Source: Methylobacillus flagellatus KT (GTDB lineage: Bacteria; Pseudomonadota; Gammaproteobacteria; Burkholderiales; Methylophilaceae). Taken from it: 64,000 nucleotides of DNA. The notes beneath the pieces are model-generated. The model saw only the letters and a list, made by a program, of their open reading frames with translations, made no database searches and was not told where the DNA came from. This document shows, one piece after another, positions 47,101-56,372 of the stretch. Location of the stretch: contig NC_007947.1 in NCBI RefSeq assembly GCF_000013705.1, forward strand, positions 2,480,001-2,544,000, in the 5' to 3' direction. The position numbers and the translations under genes are program-made. Position 1 is the first letter of the stretch; each line of letters starts with the position of its first letter.

Positions 47101-47314
47101 GCGAACGCTGGAACGTCGTCAGGATACGCCCGGTCATCTGGTCGGGCGACATGCCGGCATACTGCCAGGCGACGGAAATGACGGGAATGCGGATTTCCGG
47201 GAAAATATCGGTCGGCATGCGCAGTGCCGACAAGATTCCGACGATCAGGATCAGGATCGCCATCACGACAAAAGTATAAGGGCGCCTGAGCGCAACTTTG
47301 ACGATGCCTAGCAT
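44107..47314 (-). pseudogene. RND efflux pump, frameshifted at a G8 run
   Basis: Would encode an inner-membrane RND transporter of about 1068 residues, MdtB/MdtC-like (opening MLGIVKVALRRPYTFVVMAIL, DIFPEIRIPVISVAWQYAGMSP). The frame opened at 47314 shifts at bases 46138-46145, where eight C on the plus strand (G8 on the coding strand) appear in place of the expected seven. The normal segment is MTLGGLALAVGILVDDA; here the first part ends LGGAGAGGGYLGG and the second resumes MGILVDDATVTIENI. The second part runs to 44107 with intact motifs. The cause could be a real mutation, reversible slippage, or a homopolymer sequencing error. Confidence 0.85.
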
Positions 47315-47467
47315 GCTGCGACTACCATAACGAATCCATGTTGACTGACTTAGCCTCTGATTATTTCAGAGATGCTCAAGGTCATGCTTAATCAAATCTG
47401 CCACATTGTTGCTTGATCTTGCCATTATGTCCCGGTTTTAAATAGGGGCTTAACCAAACCGGTCAAT

Positions 47468-47492
47468 AAAAAAGCCGCTCCACGAGCGGCTT
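47468..47492 (-). terminator. Terminator of the MliC-like gene
   Basis: On the minus strand the stem AAGCCGCT / AGCGGCTT with a 5-base loop is followed by T6. It lies 17 bases past the stop of the MliC-like gene. Confidence 0.8.
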
Positions 47493-47508
47493 CACGACCT
47501 GCACAGCG

Positions 47509-47904
47509 TTATTTCTTCGCAGGCAGTGTGGCCTGGCAATGCTGGTAGTCATGCTTGTAGCCATCGTCGAGTCTGGCTGCCTCCCCTTCGAGCACCAACG
47601 TGGTGATGCCATTACTGTAGGATCCAGCGTCCGTCCTGTTGAGCAGGACTTCACGGTCTGGCAACATCAGCCAAGCCGCTTTTCCTGCATCCTCCAGCTT
47701 GACGTAGAACTTGCGCCCCTTGTCGCAACGGTATTCCGTCGAGCCGCCGGGGCCACGCGAGCGCGCATCGGCATTGTCTCCACCAAATGGCCAGATGCGG
47801 AACCCACCACAGGCGGACAATAGGCTGCCAAGTACCAACAACAGCAGGAGCTTTCCGTAAGCCCCGGTAATACGCGCGGATATGATCAAAATCCCAGACT
47901 CCAA
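47509..47904 (-). CDS. MliC-like lysozyme-inhibitor lipoprotein
   Basis: 131 residues. A lipobox LSAC lies near residue 32 after a hydrophobic segment. The mature part has the MliC/PF09864 features: YRCDKGRKFYVKLED near the start, AAWLMLPDREVLLNR, YSNGITTLVLEGEAARLDDG, and the paired cysteines. MliC proteins inhibit C-type lysozymes at the cell surface. No ATG fits; the TTG at 47904 is the likeliest start, but the N terminus is uncertain. Confidence 0.75.
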   Translation of the reverse strand: MESGILIISARITGAYGKLLLLLVLGSLLSACGGFRIWPFGGDNADARSRGPGGSTEYRCDKGRKFYVKLEDAGKAAWLMLPDREVLLNRTDAGSYSNGITTLVLEGEAARLDDGYKHDYQHCQATLPAKK

Positions 47905-48079
47905 ATTGATGCGCTCAATGGCGCTTGGAACGTAAGTATAAACAATCGCCCGCCTGACTTGTAGCTGCCATTCAGCACATATCCGTCATGATGCATGCAT
48001 GCAATGACCCAGACCATGCCGGCGTGCGAAGCTTCCCAAGGGCAGCCGTACCACAATGGCAACCAGCGGCAATACAGCC

Positions 48080-48859
48080 CTAGCCATCCGTCAGATAGCG
48101 CATCCCCCACAAGCCAATGGTGCTTGCCACGAACTCGGCGGCCGGCCTCTCAGACACCATATGATCCGCATCCTCTATCGCCAGCAGGCTCTTCGGGTGC
48201 CGGGCTGTTTCGAAAATCGCATGAGCATGGCGCATGGGCACCATCTCGTCGCGGGGCGAATGCATGATCAACACCGGCACACGCAAACGCTGCATGGTGT
48301 CATGCAGCCGGAATTGTCGGGCATGGTCGGCAAATTGCCGCCGCAAGACATAAGGCTGCCGGTTCACCTCGATGCTGGTGGCACCACCCTGCATGATCTC
48401 CCTGGTTTTGTCCTCGCCGATGATCTCCAGCACATGCGCCGGGCTCTCAGGCGTGGCAATCGTGACGCAGGCCCGCGATTCTGGAATCGAGTGGCACGCA
48501 TTCAGCGCCACCAGCCCGCCGAAACTGTGGCCGATCAAGATGTTTGGCGCAGCGACATGCTGCCGCAACCAATCAGCAGCACTGACAAAATCCTCAACCT
48601 GCGTATCCAGGTTGGTCATTGAGAAATCCCCCTCGCTTTGGCCAATCCCGGTGAAATCCAAGCGAAGCGAGCCTATCCCATATTGCAGCAATCTTCGTGC
48701 TGTCCTGGAGGCAATCAATATTTCCTTGGTACAGCCGAACGCAGGCGCAATCATCGCCATCCCGCGCGGTGGAATGTCAGGCAGCTCCAGCCTGGCTGCC
48801 AGCTTCAAGCCGTTCGCATTGCAGATGGTGACGTTTTGTGAACCCTTCAATACCGACAT
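48080..48859 (-). CDS. Alpha/beta hydrolase (serine hydrolase)
   Basis: 259 residues. Nucleophile in GHSFGG near residue 121, acid in HSPRDEMVP, His in DADHMVS, matching an S33/dienelactone-type hydrolase fold. It has no signal peptide, so it is cytoplasmic. The substrate is unknown. Start ATG at 48859. Confidence 0.9.
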   Translation of the reverse strand: MSVLKGSQNVTICNANGLKLAARLELPDIPPRGMAMIAPAFGCTKEILIASRTARRLLQYGIGSLRLDFTGIGQSEGDFSMTNLDTQVEDFVSAADWLRQHVAAPNILIGHSFGGLVALNACHSIPESRACVTIATPESPAHVLEIIGEDKTREIMQGGATSIEVNRQPYVLRRQFADHARQFRLHDTMQRLRVPVLIMHSPRDEMVPMRHAHAIFETARHPKSLLAIEDADHMVSERPAAEFVASTIGLWGMRYLTDG

Positions 48860-49374
48860 CGCCTGAGGTTCCGCCTCTTAACATCAAGGGTGAATACTAG
48901 CATTGTTACCTGCCGCCCATCTCATGCCGTCATGGGTAGTAGTGTCATTTAACTTCTCCTGGCTTGGCAGTGCGGCTTGAGCCTGAAATTTTCTTTTCCA
49001 GCATTAGTGACTTTAGCTATATTGCATTTTGACTAAAATTTAAGACAAATAAGCATACAGGCAAAATTACTTGCGCATTCTGGACGACATGCCTGTCACC
49101 ATTATAGCCATCGAGCTACACACCTTCAGTATCCACTATGCCAATACCACAACTTCATCACACACAAGCATCAAGAAAATTGCTGGCAATCCGCTAAAGC
49201 CTATATTAAAGGCCATCTTGCAGTACTCGTTGTTCATTTCGGCACAACCAGCATGGTCAGTCAAATCACATTAATATATTCCTACATAGATTTAGCCTTT
49301 TCTCCTACACCACTTTTCAACGCACAGCTCTACAGTGAGACGCAATACCATCAAATAAAATAGGGGTATGCCTC
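48860..49374. other. 515-base A+T-rich gap before the catalase gene
   Basis: Much richer in A and T than its surroundings, especially 48990-49370. No gene found: one 67-codon open frame at 49071-49274 lacks a good ribosome-binding site and homologous motifs. It contains the catalase leader; AGGGG lies 8 bases before the katE ATG. No clear -35/-10 pair stands out. Confidence 0.5.
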
Positions 49375-51513
49375 ATGAAGAACAAAACGGAGAAAGTCAA
49401 AAGCCAACTGGCAGGGTCAACCGCTCCAGACAAGAAAAACACCACTGCAAAAACGCGCGATCTAGAGTCGTACAAGTCGGATGCCACCGGGCAGCCACTG
49501 AGGACCAATCAGGGCGTCAAGATTGCAGACAACAAGAACTCCCTGCGTGCCGGCAGCCGTGGGCCCTCCCTGCTGGAAGACTTCATTCTCAGGGAGAAGA
49601 TTACCCATTTTGATCATGAGCGCATCCCGGAACGAATCGTCCATGCACGTGGCGTCGGCGCCCATGGTTATTTTGAATCCTATGCCGACCACTCTTCACT
49701 CACCAAGGCGGGATTCCTCGGCGAAAAAGGCAAGCAAACCCCGGTCTTCGTCAGGTTTTCCACCGTCCAGGGCCCCAGGGGCTCTGCCGACACGGTACGG
49801 GACGTGCGCGGCTTTGCCATCAAGTTTTATACCGAGGAGGGCAACTTCGACCTCGTAGGCAATAATATTCCCGTTTTTTTTATCCAGGATGCCATCAAGT
49901 TTCCCGACTTCGTCCATGCGGTCAAGCCCGAGCCTCACAATGAGATCCCGACGGGCGCCAGCGCCCACGACACCTTCTGGGATTTTGTTTCGCTACAGCC
50001 GGAGTCGGCGCATGCCGTCATCTGGGCCATGTCCGACCGTGCCATTCCCAGGAGCTTGCGCGCCATGCAGGGATTTGGCGTCCATACCTTCAGGCTCATC
50101 AATGCCAAGGGCGTTGCCAAGTTCGTCAAGTTCATCTGGACCCCGAAGCAGGGGGTGCTGTCGCTGGTATGGGATGAAGCGCAGAAGATCGCGGGCAAGG
50201 ATCCCGACTTCCACCGGCGCGACCTGGGCGAATCCATTGAGCTCGGCAATTATCCTGAATGGGAATTCGGCGTGCAGATCATTGACGAACAAGACGAGCA
50301 CAGCTTCGATTTCGACATCCTCGACCCCACCAAGATCGTGCCCGAAGAACTGGTTCCGATCACGCCGCTGGGCAAGCTGGTACTGAATCGCAACCCGGAT
50401 AATTTTTTTGCCGAGACCGAGCAAATCGCCTTTTGCCCCGGGCACATCGTGCCCGGCCTGGACTTCAGCAACGATCCGCTCCTGCAAGGCCGTCTGTTCT
50501 CTTACACGGATACTCAGCTGAGCCGGCTGGGCGGACCCAATTTCCATGAAATCCCCATCAACAAGCCGGTATGCCCTTTCCACAACAACCAGCGGGACGC
50601 ATTGCACAGAACGACGATACACAAGGGCCAGGCTGCCTACGAGCCTAACTCGATCGACGGAGGCTGGCCGCAGGAAACGCCGCCAGCAGCCAAGGATGGC
50701 GGCTTCGAGAGCTACTACGAGCGCATCGATGCACACAAGGTCAGGGAAAGGTCGGCGTCGTTCAAGGACCATTTCTCCCAACCCAGGCTTTTTTACAAGA
50801 GCTTGAGCGCCACGGAACAACTACACATTGCAGAGGCTTACAGCTTCGAGCTGGGCAAGGTCAAGAGGCAACATATCCGGGAAAGAGTCGTCAACGAGAT
50901 CCTGTCCAATATCGACCTGGGCCTGGCAGGCACCGTTGCGCAGAAGCTGGGCATTCCGGCGCCCAAGAAACCGACCATCAAGGTGCCCGAACCCAGCCTG
51001 AAGCAATCGTCGGCGCTGAGCCAGATGAAGCTGACTCCCCAGGACCTGCAGGGGAAGAAAATCGCGGCACTGGTGTTCGACGGCTTGTCCGCCAAGGCCA
51101 TCCGCCCGCTGCTTGACTGGGCACAACAGCACAGCATCGCGCTACAGCTTCTTGGCCCCACTTCTGCGCCAGTCAAGACCAGCGAGGGAAAATCGTTGGC
51201 GGTGGATGGCTCAATCAAGGGAGAACCCTCGATTTTGTTCGACGCGGCGATAGTACCGGATATCCCGACGGACCATACGGCGCTACTAGACAATGGACAA
51301 GCCGTGCACTTCATCCTCGAAACATTCAAGCACCTGAAGCCGCTGGCACTGACCGGGCCAGGCGCGAGCCTGATAAAAGCACTTCATCTGGAGGAAGATG
51401 CGGGCTTGTTGCAGGCCAAGGATTTCAGTGCAGTACGCGAGCAGTTCGAGCGCGCCTTGCTGGCTCATCGTGTATGGGAGCGGGAAAAGAAGGCCGAACG
51501 CATCCCGGCATGA
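49375..51513 (+). CDS. katE: Catalase, large-subunit clade 2 (HPII type)
   Basis: 712 residues. Monofunctional haem catalase with N-terminal extension, catalytic His90 (VHARGVGAHG), Asn163 in the segment DLVGNNIP, the haem-ligand Tyr in RLFSYTDTQLSRLGGPNF, and a C-terminal flavodoxin-like domain (GKKIAALVFDGLSAK...) that marks the large-subunit clade. Degrades hydrogen peroxide. Typically stationary-phase induced, but no regulatory site is visible here. T8 run at 49874 is in frame and intact. Confidence 0.97.
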   Translation: MKNKTEKVKSQLAGSTAPDKKNTTAKTRDLESYKSDATGQPLRTNQGVKIADNKNSLRAGSRGPSLLEDFILREKITHFDHERIPERIVHARGVGAHGYFESYADHSSLTKAGFLGEKGKQTPVFVRFSTVQGPRGSADTVRDVRGFAIKFYTEEGNFDLVGNNIPVFFIQDAIKFPDFVHAVKPEPHNEIPTGASAHDTFWDFVSLQPESAHAVIWAMSDRAIPRSLRAMQGFGVHTFRLINAKGVAKFVKFIWTPKQGVLSLVWDEAQKIAGKDPDFHRRDLGESIELGNYPEWEFGVQIIDEQDEHSFDFDILDPTKIVPEELVPITPLGKLVLNRNPDNFFAETEQIAFCPGHIVPGLDFSNDPLLQGRLFSYTDTQLSRLGGPNFHEIPINKPVCPFHNNQRDALHRTTIHKGQAAYEPNSIDGGWPQETPPAAKDGGFESYYERIDAHKVRERSASFKDHFSQPRLFYKSLSATEQLHIAEAYSFELGKVKRQHIRERVVNEILSNIDLGLAGTVAQKLGIPAPKKPTIKVPEPSLKQSSALSQMKLTPQDLQGKKIAALVFDGLSAKAIRPLLDWAQQHSIALQLLGPTSAPVKTSEGKSLAVDGSIKGEPSILFDAAIVPDIPTDHTALLDNGQAVHFILETFKHLKPLALTGPGASLIKALHLEEDAGLLQAKDFSAVREQFERALLAHRVWEREKKAERIPA

Positions 51514-51547
51514 GGAAAGGCGACGGATCCATCGCCCTGATGTAGCA

Positions 51548-51569
51548 AGGCCTCTGCTTGCAGAGGCCT
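51548..51569. terminator. Hairpin between katE and tRNA-Thr
   Basis: AGGCCTCTG/CAGAGGCCT with a 4-base loop, perfect 9-bp stem. Between the katE stop and the 3' end of the convergent tRNA gene, so it could end both transcripts. The U-tract is short (ATTGT). Confidence 0.6.
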
Positions 51570-51580
51570 ATTGTCTATCT

Positions 51581-51656
51581 TGGTGCCGCTTGCCGGATTC
51601 GAACTGGCGACCTTTTCATTACGAATGAACTGCTCTACCAACTGAGCTAAAGCGGC
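51581..51656 (-). tRNA. tRNA-Thr (anticodon CGU)
   Basis: 76 nt on the minus strand: acceptor arm GCCGCTT/AAGCGGC, D arm GCTC...GAGC, anticodon loop TTCGTAA with CGT (reads ACG), T arm with TTCGAAT loop, and encoded 3' CCA. Resembles E. coli thrW. One A-C mismatch is seen in the T stem (GCCAG against CCGGC), which may be natural. A single isolated tRNA gene. Confidence 0.93.
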
Positions 51657-51717
51657 AACGCCGCCCATTTTATCGCAAACTGGTGGCGATTTAAAAACGG
51701 TTTGGCAAAATCCATTG

Positions 51718-52170
51718 TCATCTGCCACCTTCGCGGGTGCGCACATCCTCCATGATATCAGTGGAAAGCGCGATTTCGCGCAGAAAACAAAGCAGCCCAA
51801 ACACCAGCGAGCCCATGGCACAAATGAACAGCAGGGAAACAATGCGCGACGGGTTCCAACCGACTTCCGCCGCCGCGAACAAAGTGGCAATCACCACGCA
51901 GACAAGCAAGGCTGCCAGCGAGGTCAGGGAAATCGCCCGGTGTATCCAGCGCGAGCGCCTGAGCAGCCTATGCATTTCCTGGGATTTCTGCGCATGGTCC
52001 CAGCCGCCGGATTCGTGCAATTCGCGGAAGCGGTCGACAACGCGGGCCAGACGGCCCGCCATCACGCCCAGCATGGCGCCGCTCCCCGTGAGCAGGAAGG
52101 CGGGCGCCACCGCCAGCTGGATGACGTTGGCCACGTTGGCGACATTCAGCACATCAGGCACAGGCAGCAT
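51718..52170 (-). CDS. DUF2721-family membrane protein
   Basis: 150 residues from the ATG at 52170 (MLPVPDVLNVANVANVIQL). Three hydrophobic segments (about residues 15-40, 75-95 and 100-125) suggest an integral membrane protein of unknown function. The stop is at 51718. An in-frame upstream start would overlap clsB heavily, so I prefer the ATG that overlaps its stop. Last of the EEP-clsB operon. Confidence 0.85.
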   Translation of the reverse strand: MLPVPDVLNVANVANVIQLAVAPAFLLTGSGAMLGVMAGRLARVVDRFRELHESGGWDHAQKSQEMHRLLRRSRWIHRAISLTSLAALLVCVVIATLFAAAEVGWNPSRIVSLLFICAMGSLVFGLLCFLREIALSTDIMEDVRTREGGR

Positions 52171-53324
52171 CAATGTTTCTCCTTGGAGCCGACCAAGCCA
52201 ATCATGAGCCTCACGACGACATACACGATCCATGAGAATGCACACTTGAAGACATGTCGCCGAGACCAGTCTTCCGGACGCACCTGCACGGACTTTTCCG
52301 CAATCGCCTTTTCCAAGTCCGCCTTCAGCTCGGCATTGAAGCGTTTGTCCTGCACCATGATGTTGGCCTCGCGGGCCAGCATCAGGCTAAATGGGTCAAG
52401 GTTGGAGGAACCCACGGTGGCCCAACGACTATCCACTACCGCCACCTTACTGTGCATGAAGCTGGCGCGATACTCGTAAATCTCAATGCCATGGCGCAGG
52501 AACAGGCCATAAACTTCGTGTGTCGCGAACATGAGCCAGTATTCCATGCGTCCCTGCAACAGCAGGCGTACGCGCACGCCGCGCTTGGCAGCTTCGATCA
52601 GCGCCTGGCGAAACTTCTTGCCCGGCACGAAATAGGCGCTGGCAATGATGATATCGACCCGCGCCTTGCCAATGGCCTTGAGGTAGGCGCGCTCGATATC
52701 CCGGCGATGCAGCACGTTATCGCGCACGACGAAGGCCGCACGCATCCCGTTCGTGATGAATGGCGGCGCAGGCAGGTTGGGATAGGCCGAAACTTCGCGC
52801 AAGTGCATCCAGGCCAGTCGCCGCCACAGGTTGCGCACGCTGGCATGGATGCTCAGCACCAATGGCCCGTCGACGCGAACGGCATAATCGACGCGGGGTG
52901 CATCAAGGTTGCTCGGCACGTTCATGTCGTCGATGATGTTGATGCCGCCGACATAGGCATGCTGCCCGTCGAACACCGAGACCTTGCGATGCAGGCGACG
53001 CAAGCGATTACGCTTGAATGACCACGGTGAAATCTTCGGGCGGTAGAACATGACCTTGACGCCGAAGGCTTCCATCTCGAGCACGTATTCCGGCGGCAGC
53101 TTGCGGCTGCCGAAGCCGTCCAGCAGGAGATGGACGGCCACGCCACGCGCAGCGGCCGCCTTGAGTTTCTCGCCTATCATGGCACCGGTGGCATCCAGTT
53201 CGTAAATATAGGTCTGGAGATGGATTTCATGCTGCGCAGCCTCGATGGAAGCCGCCAGTGCCGGGAAGAACTCGGTACCGTTGCGGAGCAGGGTGATGCG
53301 GTTGCCGGATTCCCAGCGCATCAT
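52170..53324 (-). CDS. clsB: Cardiolipin synthase, ClsB type
   Basis: 384 residues. Phospholipase-D-superfamily enzyme with two HKD motifs: HRKVSVFDGQHAYVGGIN and HSKVAVVDSRWATVGSSNLDP. Makes cardiolipin from phosphatidylglycerol. There is no N-terminal membrane segment of the ClsA type, as expected for ClsB (E. coli YbhO). Overlaps the EEP gene by 4 bases, the ybhP-clsB arrangement. Confidence 0.93.
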   Translation of the reverse strand: MMRWESGNRITLLRNGTEFFPALAASIEAAQHEIHLQTYIYELDATGAMIGEKLKAAAARGVAVHLLLDGFGSRKLPPEYVLEMEAFGVKVMFYRPKISPWSFKRNRLRRLHRKVSVFDGQHAYVGGINIIDDMNVPSNLDAPRVDYAVRVDGPLVLSIHASVRNLWRRLAWMHLREVSAYPNLPAPPFITNGMRAAFVVRDNVLHRRDIERAYLKAIGKARVDIIIASAYFVPGKKFRQALIEAAKRGVRVRLLLQGRMEYWLMFATHEVYGLFLRHGIEIYEYRASFMHSKVAVVDSRWATVGSSNLDPFSLMLAREANIMVQDKRFNAELKADLEKAIAEKSVQVRPEDWSRRHVFKCAFSWIVYVVVRLMIGLVGSKEKH

Positions 53325-54082
53325 ATCCTCGAGAGCACGGCCGTCAGGGCAGCATGGTCGGAGACCTTCATGAATTGCGGCCCGGCATGCACCTCGACAT
53401 GCCGCACATGGAAACCACGCACATAGATGCGATCCAGCCTGAATAGCGGCAGAAACGATGGGAAGCTGCGCGCAGGCTTGCCGCCGCTATGATGCTCGAA
53501 CACTTCCTGCAGATGCAGGCCATGTACCAGCTCGCGCCCTGCGCTCATGCTCCAGTCGTTGAAGTCCCCCGCAATCACCAGCGGCGCATCCTTGGGCACC
53601 ACTTCCTCGATCTGCTTGCGCAAGATGGCAATCTGCTTGCGGCGCCATCCCGCAAAGAGGCCAAGGTGCACACAGATGCAGTGCAATGGCTGATGCCAGC
53701 CCGGCACCGCAATCTCGCCATGCAGCATGCCGCGCTGCTCGCTTTGGTGAGCGGAAATGTCAATATTTTCGTACTTGACGATGGGGTATTTGGACAGCAG
53801 GGCATTACCGTGATGCCCGGCGGGATAGACCGAGTTCTTGCCGTAGGCATAATCGCTCCAGACGGCATCGGCGAGAAACTCCACCTGCCCGGCCAGCGGC
53901 CAGGCGCTGAAGCGGCGGCTATGCTTGATGTGCTGGTCACGCACTTCCTGCAGGAAGACAACATCGGCCTGCAGCTTGCGGATCAGCTCGCGTTGTTCGT
54001 GCAGCGCAAAACGGGCGTTGAAACTGGTCACGCCCTTATGGATGTTGAAAGTGGCAATCCGGATGACGCTCTGCAACCTCAA
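53321..54082 (-). CDS. Endonuclease/exonuclease/phosphatase-family protein (YbhP-like)
   Basis: 253 residues of the DNase-I-like EEP superfamily: RIATFNIHKG near the N terminus, QADVVFLQEVR, LVIAGDFNDWS, KVSDHAALTAVL near the C terminus. These carry the metal and catalytic residues. In E. coli ybhP is co-transcribed with clsB, which suggests a role in phospholipid or phosphodiester metabolism, though the substrate is unknown. Confidence 0.9.
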   Translation of the reverse strand: MRLQSVIRIATFNIHKGVTSFNARFALHEQRELIRKLQADVVFLQEVRDQHIKHSRRFSAWPLAGQVEFLADAVWSDYAYGKNSVYPAGHHGNALLSKYPIVKYENIDISAHQSEQRGMLHGEIAVPGWHQPLHCICVHLGLFAGWRRKQIAILRKQIEEVVPKDAPLVIAGDFNDWSMSAGRELVHGLHLQEVFEHHSGGKPARSFPSFLPLFRLDRIYVRGFHVRHVEVHAGPQFMKVSDHAALTAVLSRI

Positions 54083-54089
54083 CCTTTCA

Positions 54090-55229
54090 TCAGGATGCGT
54101 CCAGCATGCGTTGCAGTGTCAGGCGGGCCAACTCTGCCTCGTGCTCCGGCACCTTGATACGGTTGACCACGTTGCCTTCCGCGAGGTTTTCCAGTGTCCA
54201 CGCCAGGTGCTGTGGATCGATACGCGCCATGGTGGAGCATTCGCAGATCACATGCGACATGAACTGGACGATCTTGCCCTGCGGCTTCATCTGCTCGGCC
54301 AGGCGATTCACCAGATTGAGCTCGGTGCCTACCAGCCAACGCGTACCGGCAGGCGCCTCGCTGACGGTTTTCAGGATGTATTCCGTGGAGCCGACGTAAT
54401 CGGAATTGAGGCAGACTTCGAACGGCGATTCCGGGTGCGAAATCACGATGCCATCGGGATGCTCGGCGCGGAAGCGCGTGATGTTCTGCTCGCGGAACAT
54501 CTGGTGCACGGCGCAATGGCCCTTCCACAGCAAAATCTTGGCATTCTTGATCTGCGCTTCCGTCAGGCCGCCCATCGGCAGGTCAGGATCCCATACCGGC
54601 ATCTGCTCCAGCGGGATGCCCATTTTGTAACCGGACCAGCGGCCCAGGTTCTGGTCGGGGAAGAACAGTACTTTCTCGCGCTGCCTGAACCCCCACTCGA
54701 TGATCTTGGTGGCGTTGGTCGAGGTGCAGACGATGCCGCCATGCTCGCCGCAGAACGCCTTGAGGTCGGCGGCGGAATTGATATAGGTGATCGGCGTGAT
54801 GGTGGCGTCAAAATCCAGTACCTTGGCCAGTTCGCGGCGCGAGCGTTCCACCTTGGCCAGATTGGCCATGTCGGCCATGGAGCAGCCAGCGGAAAGGTCA
54901 GGCAGGATGGAAATCTGCTCGGGACGAGAGAGGATGTCCGCCACTTCGGCCATGAAGTGCACGCCGAGAAACACGATGTATTCGGCATCCGTCTCGGCAG
55001 CGAAGCGCGAGAGTTTGAGCGAGTCGCCAGTGTAATCCGCATGGCGATATACGCTTTCCTGCTGATAATGGTGACCGAGGATCACCAGCCGGTTGCCGAG
55101 CTTTTTCTTGGCGGCAATGATGCGTGCCTGCAGCTCGGCCTCCTGCGCCGCCTGGAAACGCTCGAACTTGATCGGCGCGGCGGTCAGCGTATTGGCTGGT
55201 CGTTCTGTTGTCTCTAGAGTTGCTTGCAT
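54090..55229 (-). CDS. nadA: Quinolinate synthase A
   Basis: 379 residues. Iron-sulfur enzyme that joins iminoaspartate with dihydroxyacetone phosphate to make quinolinate in NAD synthesis. Cluster cysteines are visible in SAGCSMAD, GGIVCTSTN, and VICECSTM; ILGHHYQQ and YVGSTEYIL support the fold. Located between nudB and the EEP gene. The partner NadB is not in the window. Confidence 0.96.
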   Translation of the reverse strand: MQATLETTERPANTLTAAPIKFERFQAAQEAELQARIIAAKKKLGNRLVILGHHYQQESVYRHADYTGDSLKLSRFAAETDAEYIVFLGVHFMAEVADILSRPEQISILPDLSAGCSMADMANLAKVERSRRELAKVLDFDATITPITYINSAADLKAFCGEHGGIVCTSTNATKIIEWGFRQREKVLFFPDQNLGRWSGYKMGIPLEQMPVWDPDLPMGGLTEAQIKNAKILLWKGHCAVHQMFREQNITRFRAEHPDGIVISHPESPFEVCLNSDYVGSTEYILKTVSEAPAGTRWLVGTELNLVNRLAEQMKPQGKIVQFMSHVICECSTMARIDPQHLAWTLENLAEGNVVNRIKVPEHEAELARLTLQRMLDAS

Positions 55230-55239
55230 GGCTGATAGC

Positions 55240-55719
55240 TCACAATGTTAAGTTGTTGCGTTCACCCAACTTGCGCAGGGCCTCGACATTTGTCCATGAG
55301 AATACACGTTTCGCCGCCTCGCGCCAGTCCACCCACTCGTAAGCCACATGCTCACGCGGAGCGAGTTGGACAGCGACAGGGGCAGGTAATTCCAACCCGA
55401 ATATATGCTCGGTATTTTGCGTCACCCCGGGCGCATAGCGAAAGCGCCAGTGCGGGTAGATTTCGTACACATGCGCGCAATGCCAGTCCACCAGCTTGTA
55501 ATCTGCCGCATCAAGGCCGGTTTCTTCCTTCAACTCGCGGATTGCCGCATCCACTGGCTGCTCCAGTTCACCATTCGGCAGCCTTTCCAGGCTACCAGTC
55601 ACCGATTGCCAGAATCCAGCCTTGTCCGCTCGCTCCATGATGAGCACCTGCAAATCCCTGGTATGCACCAGCACCAAGACTGAAACTGGCGTCTTGTATA
55701 CCGGTGGTTGGCTATTCAC
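55240..55719 (-). CDS. nudB: Dihydroneopterin triphosphate diphosphatase
   Basis: 159 residues with a Nudix box (GSLERLPNGELEQPVDAA then IRELKEETGLD) and the NudB-specific segment RYAPGVTQNTEH. Removes pyrophosphate in folate synthesis. Overlaps apt by 4 bases. In many betaproteobacteria nudB follows aspS; here apt is between them. Confidence 0.93.
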   Translation of the reverse strand: MNSQPPVYKTPVSVLVLVHTRDLQVLIMERADKAGFWQSVTGSLERLPNGELEQPVDAAIRELKEETGLDAADYKLVDWHCAHVYEIYPHWRFRYAPGVTQNTEHIFGLELPAPVAVQLAPREHVAYEWVDWREAAKRVFSWTNVEALRKLGERNNLTL

Positions 55720-56246
55720 TCACTGTCCTCGAACTGGCACAGGCTGAATGTCTTGTAGCCCAATACACGCAATTTCCGTTCACCGCCCAGATCGGGCAAG
55801 CCGATGATGAATGCACACTCCAGCACATGGCCGCCGAGTTTCTCAATCAATATCGCAGCCGCTTCCGCAGTACCGCCAGTGGCAATCAGGTCATCCAGCA
55901 ACAATACGTGTTCATCCGGGCTGATGGCATCGCTGTGGATCTCCACACGGTCAGTACCATATTCCAGGGCATAGTCATGGCCCAGCACGTCGCCCGGCAG
56001 CTTGCCCTTCTTGCGCACCGGCACGAAGCCGACACCGAGCTCGTATGCCACTGCTGCGCCGACAATGAAACCGCGCGACTCGATGCCCACCACTTTGTCG
56101 ACCTTGGCACCCGCATAGCGTTCAACCAATGCATCCACCACCTGCCGCAAGCCACTAGCATCCTTGAGCAGCGTGGTGATGTCGCGGAACTGGATGCCGG
56201 GCTTGGGATAGTCGGGGATGGTGCGGATGAGCGACTTGATATTCAT
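55716..56246 (-). CDS. apt: Adenine phosphoribosyltransferase
   Basis: 176 residues. Converts adenine and PRPP to AMP. Family features: MNIKSLIRTIPDYPKPGIQFRDITTLL at the start, VVGIESRGFIVGAAVAYELG, and the PRPP-binding motif VLLLDDLIATGGTA. ATG at 56246. A long palindromic element lies between it and aspS. Confidence 0.96.
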   Translation of the reverse strand: MNIKSLIRTIPDYPKPGIQFRDITTLLKDASGLRQVVDALVERYAGAKVDKVVGIESRGFIVGAAVAYELGVGFVPVRKKGKLPGDVLGHDYALEYGTDRVEIHSDAISPDEHVLLLDDLIATGGTAEAAAILIEKLGGHVLECAFIIGLPDLGGERKLRVLGYKTFSLCQFEDSE

Positions 56247-56273
56247 CTAGTAGTGATGCCCCTACTCATCCAA

Positions 56274-56372
56274 AAAATGAAATCGCGCCGGGCTGGCAAG
56301 GCGCAAACTCGCAGACAGTACATTGAGTACGGCAAGAGTTTGCAACGCCGCCAGCACAAGCGATTTCATTTT
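56274..56372. repeat. 99-bp palindromic element between apt and aspS
   Basis: Outer arms AAAATGAAATCGC (56274-56286) and GCGATTTCATTTT (56360-56372), 13 bp perfect. Inner arms GCAAACTC (56303-56310) and GAGTTTGC (56336-56343), and partial pairing GCTGGC/GCCAGC. The far end overlaps the aspS stop by 2 bases. It fits a dispersed palindromic repeat or a terminator for aspS; only one copy is in the window. Confidence 0.75.

Noticed and set aside
49071..49274. 67-codon frame upstream of katE
   Set aside because: Located in A+T-rich intergenic DNA with no ribosome-binding site or similarity that I recognise.
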